A stretch of DNA of 64,000 nucleotides from positions 18,103,629 through 18,167,628 of the forward strand of contig JABAKD010000002.1 of NCBI GenBank assembly GCA_012845835.1. The letters are read 5' to 3'. Origin of the DNA: Undaria pinnatifida (lineage: Eukaryota > Sar > Phaeophyceae > Laminariales > Alariaceae). The position numbers were made by a program, and so were the translations under genes. The first letter of the stretch is position 1. Each line of letters begins with the position of its first letter. The notes beneath the pieces were generated by a model. That model was not told where the DNA came from. It did no database searches and saw nothing but the letters and a program-made list of their open reading frames with translations. Positions 1-9,645 of this stretch are shown here, in pieces.

Positions 1-314
1 CGTTCAACTCCGCTTTCGTCTGCTCGGTCGCACACCAGCCCCTCGGCACTTGTTTGCGCTGACTAGAGGGCGCTATGTCGGCCGCGTTCGACAGTAGCGT
101 CTGGATTAGTACTGAGGTCATGTCATCAACGCTTCCGGTATTAGTACCGGCTATCGTGGAGGTGAGCTTGGCTGCTATCGTTTCTTGGAAATTCATCCGG
201 AGATGCGGGTCCGCCATTAATCTTGGTAGATCAATAGCTCGCCGGTTTTTGATGACCCTCCTTGGGCGATTAGGTGCGATGCGGCCCAAAAGGCGAATGC
301 TTCCCAATACGAGG
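1..314 (-). mobile_element. LINE fragment (EN-RT linker), distal half of a split inverted copy
   Basis: Reverse complement of this stretch matches plus-strand positions 1884-2197 of the LINE downstream at high identity, covering the linker between endonuclease and reverse transcriptase. It is cut by the window edge at its 3' side. Its other end stops at a GAGG tetranucleotide (311-314). The homologous remainder of the same inverted LINE resumes at 5419, so this is half of one older copy split by later sequence. It makes no protein of its own. Confidence 0.85.
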
Positions 315-317
315 CTA

Positions 318-407
318 TGTTGTTGCTGTTGTTGTTGTTGTTGCTGTTGTTGTTGTTGCTGTTGTTGTTGTTGTTGCTGTTGTTGTTGTTGGTGTTGGTG
401 TTGTTGT
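318..407. repeat. (TTG)n microsatellite
   Basis: About 90 bp of TTG units with occasional CTG and GGTG variants. On the minus strand it is (CAA)n, the same simple repeat that ends the LINE 3' tails seen at 4814-4830, 18779-18786 and 23260-23270. It directly abuts the inverted LINE fragment. Confidence 0.9.
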
Positions 408-706
408 CCGTGGTCACGCAAAGGTGCTGGAGCCCTAGGAAGACCCGAAAAACCAAATGAAATCAAAAGTTGTCCGGGAAATACTACGTTTTCCGGCCTA
501 AAGCGCATTTTACGAAGAAGGCGCACAAGTGAAAATATCCAATGTGCAAACCGAACCCACATGGCCGCGGGTATCCACTCATATTGGCCCTCGGCTGCTC
601 CCCGGCCGGGGTGGTACTCGGGCCTGAGGCTTCCCCAAAACGTGCCAGAGCCCCTGAGGGGGTGTGTTGCGTCGACCTCACTCGTGCGCTGAACTAGCGC
701 TCGGGT
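408..706. other. unassigned, possible LINE 5' leader or LINE/SINE tail
   Basis: No convincing gene. The first bases (408-420) read GTCCGTGGTCAC, the reverse complement of a motif found near the 3' ends of the LINE and SINE families. The rest may be the 5' UTR of the LINE that follows, but no boundary can be fixed. Confidence 0.4.
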
Positions 707-887
707 ATGGCCGGGCCGGCAGTGACAGCCAGCGACAAGACAAAAAAGTTACTCGCGGAATTTTTTAACGCAGCAGCCTTGCCTGCGGACGCAGTATCGC
801 ATCACCGCCGCGGAAAGCGTGGGGCGCGTATCGAACAGAGAAGAGAGGATCGAACCCATGTGAGTAAGCACCAAAGTCGGGAAGGAG

Positions 888-1550
888 ATGGACGTGGCGT
901 GTCGGGACTGCTGCCCCTTCATTTGGCACTCAGGCAAGAACCAGGTTGGGCGAAGGGAAACGGAGAGGGGAGAATACTCTGTCTGGGAAAAACGGAGGGT
1001 GGAATGGAGGAAATCGGAGGCTCGGAAGAAGAGGAGGAGACGCAGGGGGATTCGAAGGGCTGCTCACAAAATTTGCACAGATGCAACGGCTAGGTCGAGA
1101 GCAGGGGAATTCGTGATGGGTATGTACAACGTTCGAACACTTGCTTTCAAGGGCACGATCGGCATAGGCCACGCCGAGGTGATACTGAACACTTGCGAAG
1201 ACGCAGGTTGTGATATCATAGGATTGCAGGAGGTGAGGCGAGATGGACAAAGTGATTTCACGGCGGCGGGGTATGTTGTGTTTTGCTCAGGAGCAGACGG
1301 AGGGAAGCACGAAAAGAAGGGGAACCAAGTGGTAGGCTTAGCTGTTAGAGAGTCTATCGTGGCAGGGATGGATAAGGGCGACGTCGCGGTTGAGTGCATC
1401 AGTGCTAGATTGATGAAGGTTCGCATCCAACACAAAGGAAAACCTAACGGTGTGTCGTTTGCTATAGGCTATGCTCCCGCTCTCGACACCAGCGAAAAAT
1501 GTTACTTTTGGAGCTCTGACGAGGTAGTTGGTCAAGGGGGTACCCAGTAG
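888..1550 (+). pseudogene. LINE apurinic/apyrimidinic-type endonuclease, N-terminal part
   Basis: A basic N-terminal stretch is followed from about residue 77 by a recognisable exonuclease-endonuclease-phosphatase fold: the MYNVRTL strand with the metal-site Asn, then the LQEVRRDG motif with the catalytic Glu, then GLAVRES. This enzyme nicks target DNA to prime reverse transcription. The frame ends at a TAG at 1548-1550, just after WSSDEVV. The next endonuclease motifs continue in another frame from 1528, so a one-base shift separates the halves. The inverted copy at 5756-6028 ends at the same residues. The ATG at 888 is only the first in frame; the true start is not determined. Confidence 0.85.
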
Positions 1551-2466
1551 CGACCACCTCGGTGTCCTGATGGACGCAAATGCTCGTACAGGCATGAGAG
1601 GGATCGAGTGGACCGGCAACAAGGTATTGGGTGCATACGGACGTGACGAACTGAACGACAACGGAGAGCAACTATTGACTCACGCAACTGATAACAAACT
1701 CGCCCTCATCAACACGTACTATGCTTCCCCTGCTCGTGGTATATCGTACACGTTTCAGAGTCCTAACCGAGGAAAGGCCCAGTACAGGCTTGACTACATA
1801 CTGACACGGCAAGTGGATAAACGATTGGTGCGTAATGTCATTGTGCGGACCCCACCCCGGGGGAACGCTGAGTCGGACCACAACCTCGTAATCGGAAATA
1901 TTCGCCTTTCAGGCCGCATCGCACCTAATCGTCCAAAGAGAGTCATCAAAAACCGGCGAGCTATTGATCTACCAAGATTAATGGCGGACCCGCATCTCCG
2001 GATGAATTTCCAAGAAACGATAGCAGCCAAGCTTACCTCCACGATAGCCGGTACTAATACCGGAAGCGTTGATGACATGACCTCAGTACTAACCCAGACG
2101 CTACTGTCGAACGCGGCCGACATAGCGTCTCCTAGTCGGCGCAAACAAGTACCGCGGGGCTGGTGTGCGACCGAGCAGACGAAAGCGGAGTTGAACGCAC
2201 GATGGCAGGATAGAGAAGACGCGAGAAAACGGGTCCGTTCTGCTCCAAACGATCGTGGTCTACGGCGAGCCTTGAAGGCGACCACCAAACGGATGAAACG
2301 CGCGCGGGCGGAAGCTGCACAGGGGTTCTTCGAAGAATACGTTAGCCAACTCGAAGTGCGTATCCGAGAAGGCAATCAATTTGACTTCTACAAACACCTA
2401 AAGCGGATGGATGTGGAAAGAAAGAGGACGTTTAACTCGCAGTACATCAAAGACGAGGAAGGTTGA
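1528..2466 (+). pseudogene. LINE endonuclease C-terminal part plus linker to RT
   Basis: This is the continuation of the endonuclease in another frame (no ATG; the frame opens at a TTG). The DANARTG motif and the terminal SDH motif (ESDHNLV) complete the catalytic set of the APE endonuclease family. A linker rich in Arg and Lys follows, ending near the start of the RT region. The frame closes with TGA at 2464-2466. At the homologous place in LINE copy 2 (about 19984) the codon is CGA, so a single C-to-T change explains the stop. Confidence 0.85.
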
Positions 2467-3037
2467 TTGCTGCGCGGGATAATGCCCTCATCCGCGAACG
2501 GTGGGTGAGGTGGTTCCACAAACTGCTTAACACTAAGTCGCCGACCCTTGACCCGAGCATTGTGGACGAGCTTAAGCAGTGGCCCCCATGCAGACCACTG
2601 GAAGATGTCCCGTCTAGGTACGAAGATGAGGAGGCGATCCGTGCGTTGGCGAACCGAAAGGCGGTAGGGCCCGATGGTCTCCGGCCGAGCTCTTGAAGGT
2701 TTCGTCCGACGAAAGATAATTGAACACCCTCGGAACGTTCCGCGATATCATCGTCGCTGTGTGGAGGGGGGGTGACGTACCGCAACAATGGAAAGATGCA
2801 ACGATTAAGGTGCTTCACAAGAAGAAAGATCGGACTGAGTGTGGCAATTATGGTGGCATCTCCTTCGTGGCTCACGGCGGTACTGCGTGTGGCCGAAAAA
2901 CGCTTCCTCGCTGATGCAGCCATCACGGACAACATGGTGCAGCTCCAGCGAAAGGAGGAAGGCGAGAAGAAGGGCACTTCACGCACAGGCAAAAGCGACG
3001 GACGGAGGGGGAAGGAGGGGGAGGAGGTGCAGAGATC
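2463..3037 (+). pseudogene. LINE reverse transcriptase remnant with the catalytic core deleted
   Basis: The RT N-terminal region is recognisable (WVRWFHKLLN, then a NRKAVGPDG stretch), followed by shifted frames. Comparison with copy 2 shows that 410 bp are missing between two TCACG pentamers (20394-20398 and 20804-20808 in copy 2). They are fused to one TCACG at 2872-2876 here. The lost segment contains RT motifs A and B. A TAA after the residues DER is shared with copy 2 at 20239-20241. No activity is possible. Confidence 0.85.
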
Positions 3038-4087
3038 GTGGGGTATGCTGTACCGGATGATGCGGACATCGTATCGCGATCATCCGAAGAGCTGGAGAAA
3101 ATGATGACGGTGATCGTGACTGCGAGCTTGTCGTTCGGGCTTACAGTATCCGAGGCAAAATCAGAGATCATGTGCCTGCAAACTAAAGGCGGGGGGGAGG
3201 TGTCGTTCACAATCAATGCAGTCGGCCAGGTATACAAACAAACAATTGAGTTTGTGTACTTGGGCGGGGCTACCACCGCAGACAGAGACCTTAGCATTGA
3301 AATAACTCGGCGTCTTCAGAGGGCCTGGGCGTGCTTCCAGCGGTACAAGATGGAAATCTATGATCGGCTCGGTGTGCGCTTACGGTTGAAGGTGCGGTTG
3401 CTGAGAGCCGAGGTGGTCGAGACACTGATATACGGTTGCATGACGTGGAACCCGAACAAGCCTGACTATGACAGGCTGCGACAGGTTCACCGCTCCATGC
3501 TCCTCCGATGCCTTGGATGGCGGAAACGGAAGCGCAACGACCACACCCTATCGTACGCCGACGCGCTTGCCACGACAGCTTTCGAGAGCATAGAGGCGAT
3601 AGTGCGCGAACGGAGAATATTGTGTACGGGATTCGTAGCACGTATGGGGGAGGATCGTCTGCCACAGAGGTTGATGTTTGGGGAGTTTGTTGGGTGTAAG
3701 GACTACTCAGGGGGGCAAGAGAAAGACTGGCTGGTGCATCTGAAGGAGGATATGTCGGTCTTTGGAATGATATTCGAAGGGTGGCGAAAGGCTGCTCAGA
3801 AGGCTGGCAGACGGTTTCGTCGAGTAGAGGCGGAATCCGAGTTTCTCATGCGGAATTGGCATGAGACGGAGAGACACAAAGCTGCAGAGCGACGCGCAAA
3901 GGTCGCGGCAGCGCTATCCACCGTCGGCATCTCTGAGCGGCCGGGGGAAGGGGGAAGGGGGGGGGGGCGGGGGGGGAGGGGGGGAGGGGGGGAGGGGGGG
4001 AGGGGGGGAGTGGGGGAGGGGGGGAGGGGGGAGGGGGGATGGGGCAAGGGGGGAAGGGGGGGGGGGGGATCATGCCCAAGAGACTGA
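3038..4087 (+). pseudogene. LINE C-terminal domain after RT
   Basis: The frame begins inside the RT catalytic box, which has lost one base relative to copy 2. It continues with the thumb and C-terminal part ([34 protein letters not shown]) typical of LINE ORF2 proteins. From about residue 302 it runs into the G-rich tract and reads as Gly/Arg repeats, so the natural stop is obscured. Copies at 17125 and 21404 show the same C-terminal sequence. Confidence 0.85.
3943..4068 (+). repeat. GGGGGA-type homopurine tract in LINE 3' region
   Basis: About 126 bp of G runs separated by single A (some C or T). It lies at the end of the LINE coding region and before its 3' UTR. Homologous tracts occur at 17446-18077 (about 630 bp) and 21869-21927 (about 60 bp). 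Many runs of four or more G make G-quadruplex formation plausible. Confidence 0.95.
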
Positions 4088-4830
4088 AGTCTGGGTTTGA
4101 CCATCATCGTATTGAAAGTTGTGGGCCTTTTGATGGCCGTCACAAGTTAGCATAAGACCGCCCTGACTTCTTCGCCATGTTGCGTTCTCTTTCCAGTGCC
4201 ATTGATGATGCACTTGATACTCTCCATGAGCCCAACGCCGTCTTTAGCCAGTTTTTAGGGCCTGCTAGTACGACTTTTTATTTATTTATTTATTTATTTT
4301 GTTTTGCTTTTCTTCGCTTCCTATCCTTGTCTTGTCTTTTCTTGCTTTTCTTGTCTTTTTCTTGTCTTTTTTTCATTTTTCGTTTTGTTTCGCTTTTTTC
4401 TTTTTTCTTTTCTTTTTCGTTTTGTTTCGCTTTTTTCTCTTTTATTCCCGTTCCTTTCTCTTCTTTTGATTTCTTTGTTTCTTTTTTTTTAATTGACTTA
4501 CGCCTGTCGTGCGTATGCGTAGTGATAGATACTACGTGTAATATATACATATTAGTCTTTCCTGGGTGGCAATCGGTATAGTTGGTTTCTCCAGGCGTGA
4601 GTAATGAGACGTATGCACCGGTATGGACCTGACACATCGTAGACTGACTCCTGATTTCACTTTTATATGTTTCTGGTGGAGGCATGAATTGTGTCAGCTG
4701 TGCTATATGCGTGTACCACCTTGGGTTGTTTGTGTTTTCCCTGGAGTATTCCTCAGCTCCAGAGTGACTGAAGCCTGTCCTGTGACCACGGACTTGATTA
4801 TGCGAGTTAATGTGAGAACAACAACAACAA
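4069..4830 (+). other. LINE 3' UTR with T-rich segment and (ACA)n tail
   Basis: Non-coding sequence shared with 18078-18786, and with 21928-22367 plus 22986-23280. Landmarks in order are CCCAAGAGACTGAAGTCTGG, a T-rich CTTGTCTTTT segment at 4275-4494, the TGTGACCACGGACTTGATTA motif near 4780-4800, then GAGAACAACAACAACAA. The conserved end defines the LINE 3' terminus. Confidence 0.9.
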
Positions 4831-5418
4831 CTCAACTACACAACATAGAGTTCCCCCGTTCCCACAACTAACCAACTCGCGGCTACAAACTACAGCGGTT
4901 GGGCTATCTGCACCGTACGAACCGCACGGTGATCGTGAGCACAGACGAACGTGCCTGCTGTCTGGAGTGCTGCCAGAGTGACGACCCGCGGGCATGCAGT
5001 GAAACAAGAGAAATCGAACCAAAACCCACAATAGAAATTTCAATGATCGCCTCGCCTTCCCGAGTTATTTTACAGGTTGCAGCGTAGCTACGACGCCCGT
5101 TCATGAAACTTGAAAATTGCGGGGGTCGTTTCCCACGAAGGGTATACTTGGAAGTACAACTTTTCCACAAACTCTACAAGAATCAGTGACGTAACATGTT
5201 GTACTACTGTCTCGTAAAAGAACTCTGAAAAAAAAACGCCCGCTGCTCTCGTGATGATGGTGTGCGTGGGGGTCGTGGGTCTCCGTGTGCCTTAGCTTAC
5301 TCCGCCCGCTCCTTCGCACTTTCTCTCGTTGACACTAAATTCCAATCGGTTCCTCTTCTCCCCCGTCCCAAAAAAAAAAAAATGCTCCACGCAGCTTGCG
5401 GTGTTGATCTGAACAACA
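4831..5418. other. unassigned sequence between LINE tail and inverted LINE
   Basis: Nothing coding is recognised. The stretch ends at GAACAACA just before GAGG (5419-5422), where the older inverted LINE resumes. It may belong to the same insertion as LINE copy 1 or be a separate one. Confidence 0.5.
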
Positions 5419-6278
5419 GAGGTTATGTTCCGACTCAGGGTTCTCCCTGGGTGGAGTTCGCACAGTAACGTTACGTACCAACCGTCTATCCACTTTCCGT
5501 GTCAGTATGTCGTCAAACCTGTGCTGGGCCTTTCCTCCGTTAGGGCTCTGAAACGTGTACGATATACCACGAGCAGGTGTATCATAGTACGTGTTGATGA
5601 GGGCGAGTTTGTTATCAGTTGCGTGAGTCAATAGTTGCTCTCCGTTGTCGTTCAGCTTGTCACGTCCGTATGCACCCAATACCTTGCTGTCGGTCCACTC
5701 GATCCCTCTCATGCCTGTACGAGCATTTGCGTCCATCAGGACACCGAGGTGGTCACTACTGGGTACCCCCTTGACCAACTACCTCGTCAGAGCTCCAAAA
5801 GTAACATTTTTCGCTGGTGTCGAGAGCGGGAGCATAGCCTATAGCAAACGACACACCGTTAGGTTTTCCTTTGTGTTGGATGCGAACCTTCATCAATCTA
5901 GCACTGATGCACTCAACCGCGACGTCGCCCTTATCCATCCCTGCCACGATAGACTCTCTAACAGCTAAGCCTACCCCTTGGTTCCCCTTCTTTTCGTGCT
6001 TCCCTCCGTCTGCTCCTGAGCAAAACACAACATACCCCGCCGCCGTGAAAGCACTTGTCCATCTCGCCTCACCTCCTGCAATCTTACGATGTCACAGCCA
6101 GCGTCCTCGCATGTCTTCCGTATCACCTCGGCGTGGCCTATGCCGTTCGTGCCCTTGAAAGCAAGTGTTCGAACGTTGTACGTACCCACGACGAGTTCTC
6201 CTGCTCTCGACTTAGCCGTTGCACCTGTGCGTATTTTCCGAGCAGCCCTTCAAAACCTCCTACGACTCCTCCTCTTCT
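5419..6278 (-). mobile_element. inverted LINE copy, proximal half (endonuclease)
   Basis: On the minus strand this matches LINE copy 1 from about 1027 to 1887 at roughly 94-95% by eye. Reading frames at 5971-6189 (YNVRTLAFKG, LQEVRRDGQ), 5756-6028 (GLAVRES, WSSDEVVGQGGTQ) and 5335-5778 (KGVPSSDHLGVLMDANARTG) are the endonuclease in pieces. The frameshift between WSSDEVV and the KGVPSSDH part is identical to that of copy 1. The final SDH motif has become SEH. The 5' end is truncated at 6278. This joins logically to 1-314, the rest of the same copy. Confidence 0.85.
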
Positions 6279-6296
6279 ATATCGACAGCTCGCCAT

Positions 6297-7578
6297 AGTG
6301 TCGAAATGGCATTTTAATTTTATAATACAATCGGTGGCGTACCTACTGTAGGTGATGGCATGGCATTGTTCATCGGGATGCACTTTTTTTCTTTGAAGTG
6401 CTCAGGTTTGGGTTTGGGTCAGATTCCAGCTTCTCATGGGAGGAGCTTCGGGAGAAAATGAAGTGCGCGCCCCTACCGTAGCATTTTATTGTTTGGGGGG
6501 GGGGGTTGTGTGGACGTGTGGGTGCGCGCGTCTATGGTCCCACGTGACGGCCGTGACGACGGGAACTCCCTGCCGTGTTCGTCTGCTGGTTTTGCTCGGT
6601 TTGTTTATACTTGGGAGGGACACGTCATCCCCAGTTGGGGTCTGGAGGTGAAGGTGTGGTGGCTTGGTTAATTTCCGAGTTATGGCATGATGGCAACGTC
6701 GGACGAGAATTTTTCCACCGACTCGGGGGTGGCGCACTCCGTGCATGACGTGACACGGAGTGGAGCCGCGCCTGTTTTACGCGATCGACACACAGTCGGA
6801 ATGCACGCCACGGCAACGGTCCGAGACGCTGCTAATAGACGCCCGTTCCGAGGAATACAAGGGCGACTAGGTACAGTTTGTAATGGTACGCGTGCGGATA
6901 TGGAACAAGGATCAAGGTTCGAGGTCGTCCGTTAGGACCGACGGTGGTGCCGTTGCCCGTATGGTGAAGTCGGTGCCGTAATCCTTTGGTCTTTTTGACC
7001 ACGTCCCCCTATCCTTGTGTGTTCTATCAAGTCTGTAAGAGCGGTGGGTGAAGGTCGTGCTCTTGAGCAGCTATGGTGTAAGTGGCGAAGTCTGGTCAAA
7101 ATCGCGATAAGCGCACCCGTTGCTCTCATTGCGATTCGCGGAAGCGACAACGCTCGCAGTCGGAGGAGGTATACCGGATCGAATGATTCAGAGAGAAGGG
7201 TGGTGGGGGCCCAACGCGTACATGGTATATACGCACAATATAGTAAACCGTTCGATAAGAGTGTCACGTAAGATAGTCATGGCAAGCATAGAGAATGATG
7301 GACAACTGGGGGAACGTACAGCCCGGGGAAAATACTATAACTAGTGCACGGCCACCGTAGCCTCAGACTACCTCGAAGTTGGCGGAGTCGAGTGGTACGG
7401 TACCATTCGGAGGCTTGATCGCCCGAGACGACTGTAGGCGGTAACAGTTAGGAACCAGACTTGTATCATTTTGGGAGAGAGAGGCGGTGTATGAGCGGGC
7501 AAGACACATAGGAGATTGCAGGAGGCTAATATGGCTGTATCTGGCCAAAGGGGAGAAGTATCTCTATCCCACGCCTGC
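6297..7578. other. unassigned, with MITE-like scraps
   Basis: No supported gene. Near 6430-6485 the sequence GCGCCCCTACCGTAGC resembles the terminal inverted repeat of the MITE family described at 12101, so part of this is probably MITE debris. Confidence 0.5.
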
Positions 7579-7660
7579 CTGGTTGGTGAAAAACCCGACG
7601 TGCTCCGTGCCGGCATAGTAAGGGTGCGAGGGTCAATGGTCATACGACTACGGCCATTCA
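7579..7660. repeat. approximately 85-bp dispersed repeat, copy 1
   Basis: Similar to 46408-46491: both begin TGCCTGGTTGGTGAAAA and end with ATGGTCATACG. The nature is unknown. The reverse complement has a faint look of a structured RNA gene, but it does not match the 5S rRNA I know. Confidence 0.6.
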
Positions 7661-8735
7661 CACGCTGAGTACACCCCCACGACCCTGAAAACGATAATGA
7701 CATAGCAATTCGAAATACAAACGATAAGCTAAACGTACTCCCCGATTAACAATCCCATGCATGACCTAGGTGCACAGCGAACTATACTGCAGCAAAAAAA
7801 AGTCAAATCTCGACGTTTTGGGATTAAAGAGACCTGTTTGTTGATCCCTACGAAGCGTAGAGGGCTTGCCCGTTGAGCTGACAATAGTGAGGTAGTGAAG
7901 TGGGGTAGTGGAGTCACCGGTATGAAGACAAGTAAAAGACGTACAAATGTGTATTGAGTTGCTCCTAGCCAACGCACAGCGTGGAGGGTGCTCGCCAGGA
8001 AGAAAAGGCGGCTAAATAGGCGGAGTATTGCCACCATCCCGATATCCCGCTATCATGTGGCCAACATATAACTGGAAACCCCTGAAATACTCAACCCTCA
8101 TCATATCCGCATCACATCGAAGCATACAATCAACAGCCTCCCTGCTTCGTGAATGATACGGTACGATGCTATATCGTCATATCATCAGGGTAAAACGGTT
8201 CAATGGAAAATACGGGCCGTAGTCCTTGAAAAACACTACATAAATCTAGAGATATAATTCAGAGACAGTATCCAACATCAATCTTCACGAACCTAAGATC
8301 TAAGTCGTAAAATTCTAAGTCCAAAAACAACTCCTCAAATCCGAAATCCATAGACCGAAAACTCAAAGCTGAAATGCAAATTCCAAAAATCCAAAAACTC
8401 AAACATCGGCCTTATAGTCAGCACCCAGCCTTCCTTATAAAACAGTTGTCAGCTCCATAGAATAGGGATGCCAACAAGTGTGATCGGACAGCAGTCTCAA
8501 AACTAACTTTCGAATTAGACGAACGCCTCCCGGCTGGGTACATTCACTTGCCTCGCTCAATACCATGCACTCTTAGAAGCACCAAAATCCAGCTAACATA
8601 TTTATGCAGAATAATCCGCGAGGAAATAATTCAAATCAGCTCGCGAAAAGTTAGTCGCCCTCGGGTTCACACGTATCGGACTCGTCGAGTTGAGACCTTT
8701 TTCCTACTTAACGAGCCATAATCATCTTAAGGGGT
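7661..8735. other. unassigned AT-richer sequence
   Basis: No gene seen. Near 7756 it holds CCCATGCATGACCTAGGT, a member of a short motif family found also near 13072, 44424, 47066, 54428 and 55690. Confidence 0.4.
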
Positions 8736-9645
8736 CAAGCGAATCCTACCCCGCACAAGCGGTAACAGGTGGGCGTGAGCCCTCCTTGAAGGATAAAAAC
8801 TAAATGATTGGCTCAGCTGGGTCTCATTACGGGGCTAGTTGAGAAAACCATAGACTGAATACGCAGGAATGACCCCGGGTAGTTTACCAAAAACTGTTGC
8901 CGTCCCCAAGTCCCACAGATCTCATACTTCCAGCTCATAATATACTCCATATATATTATATATTTACCGGTCGCCCCGGTGGCGTATATGGCTATCCTCG
9001 AGCCTGGTATAGGTCAGTTTCGTGAATTCGAGCCCCGCCGAGTGCATGCTCGTATAAATTCGTTGGGACTTCTTCTTGTGCACAAATTGACTTGCGGAAA
9101 GCGCGAGAGCGTGAGTTAGCAACACTCGATGAAGAATCGACGAGCAGTGGGATTGCTGAACCCTGAGCGTGATAAAAATTGAAGGCAAGAACCGGGGGGG
9201 GAAGGGACGACACCTGTGACCACGGCTTGTCCAGAAGCTGAAAAGTAAAAGTGCGAGAAAACAATAAAAAACTCCGTGTCAAATCAAGCGAATCCTACTC
9301 CGCTCAAGCGGTAACAGGTGGGCGTGACCCCTCCTTCCAGAATGAAAACTAAGCGATTTGGGTCAGCTGGGTCTCATTACGGGGCTAGTTGAGAAAACCA
9401 TAGACTGCTTACGCAGGGATGACCCCGGGTAGTTTACCAAAACCCGTTGCCGTCCCCAAGCCCCAAAAATCTCATACTTCCAGCTTATAATATACTCCGT
9501 ATCAAATCAAGCGAATCCTACCCCGCAAAATCGGTAACAGGTGGGCGTGACCCCTCCTTCCAGGATAAAAACTACGCGATTTGGCTCAGCTGGATCTCAC
9601 TACGGGGCTAGTTGAGAAAACCTTAGACTGATTACGCAGGGATGA
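8736..9645. repeat. 223-bp tandem repeat, three copies, interrupted by a SINE
   Basis: Units start CAAGCGAATCCTAC at 8736, 9285 and 9508. The spacing of the last two is 223 bp. Each contains GGTAACAGGTGGGCGTGA and ACGGGGCTAGTTGAGAAAAC. The first unit is separated from the second by an inserted SINE (8968-9270). The third unit is cut at about 9645 where a Copia fragment begins. Confidence 0.9.
8968..9270 (+). mobile_element. tRNA-derived SINE, plus strand
   Basis: It starts CCGGTCGCCCCGGTGG. RNA polymerase III box A-like sequence TGGCGTATATGG lies at 8980-8991, and box B-like GAATTCGAGCC at 9024-9034. The body carries CTGTGACCACGGCTTG, shared with the LINE 3' end, and the element finishes in an A-rich GAAAACAATAAAAA. 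It sits inside a tandem-repeat junction: ACTCCAT precedes it and ACTCCGT follows it, a likely target-site duplication with one change. It has no coding capacity. Homologues lie at 14775-15080, 58330-58650 and 62800-63120. Confidence 0.8.

Larger units (their letters stand above)
707..4830 (+). mobile_element. APE-type non-LTR retrotransposon (LINE copy 1), degenerate
   Basis: Plus-strand LINE with the order endonuclease, linker, reverse transcriptase remnant, C-terminal domain, G-rich tract, T-rich 3' UTR and (ACA)n tail ending at 4830. The 5' boundary is not resolved. The 3' boundary is supported by two other copies in the window (ending near 18786 and 23280) that share the same tail. The coding part is broken by a frameshift near 1530, a nonsense codon at 2464-2466, a 410-bp deletion at 2872-2876 and a frameshift in the RT catalytic box near 3050. 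The element cannot encode its own mobility proteins. Confidence 0.9.

Noticed and set aside
3796-4143. Pro-rich minus-strand frame
   Set aside because: Same cause as above, in LINE copy 1.
4290-4835. 181-codon Lys/Glu-rich minus-strand frame
   Set aside because: It is the complement of the T-rich LINE 3' UTR.
7579-7660. Possible 5S rRNA gene
   Set aside because: Only a vague similarity of the reverse complement to a 5S 5' end; the internal promoter region and 3' end do not fit.
8736-9645. CRISPR-like or LTR interpretation of the spaced repeats
   Set aside because: Units are contiguous 223-bp tandem copies, not short repeats with unique spacers, and no TG...CA ends or target duplication were found.
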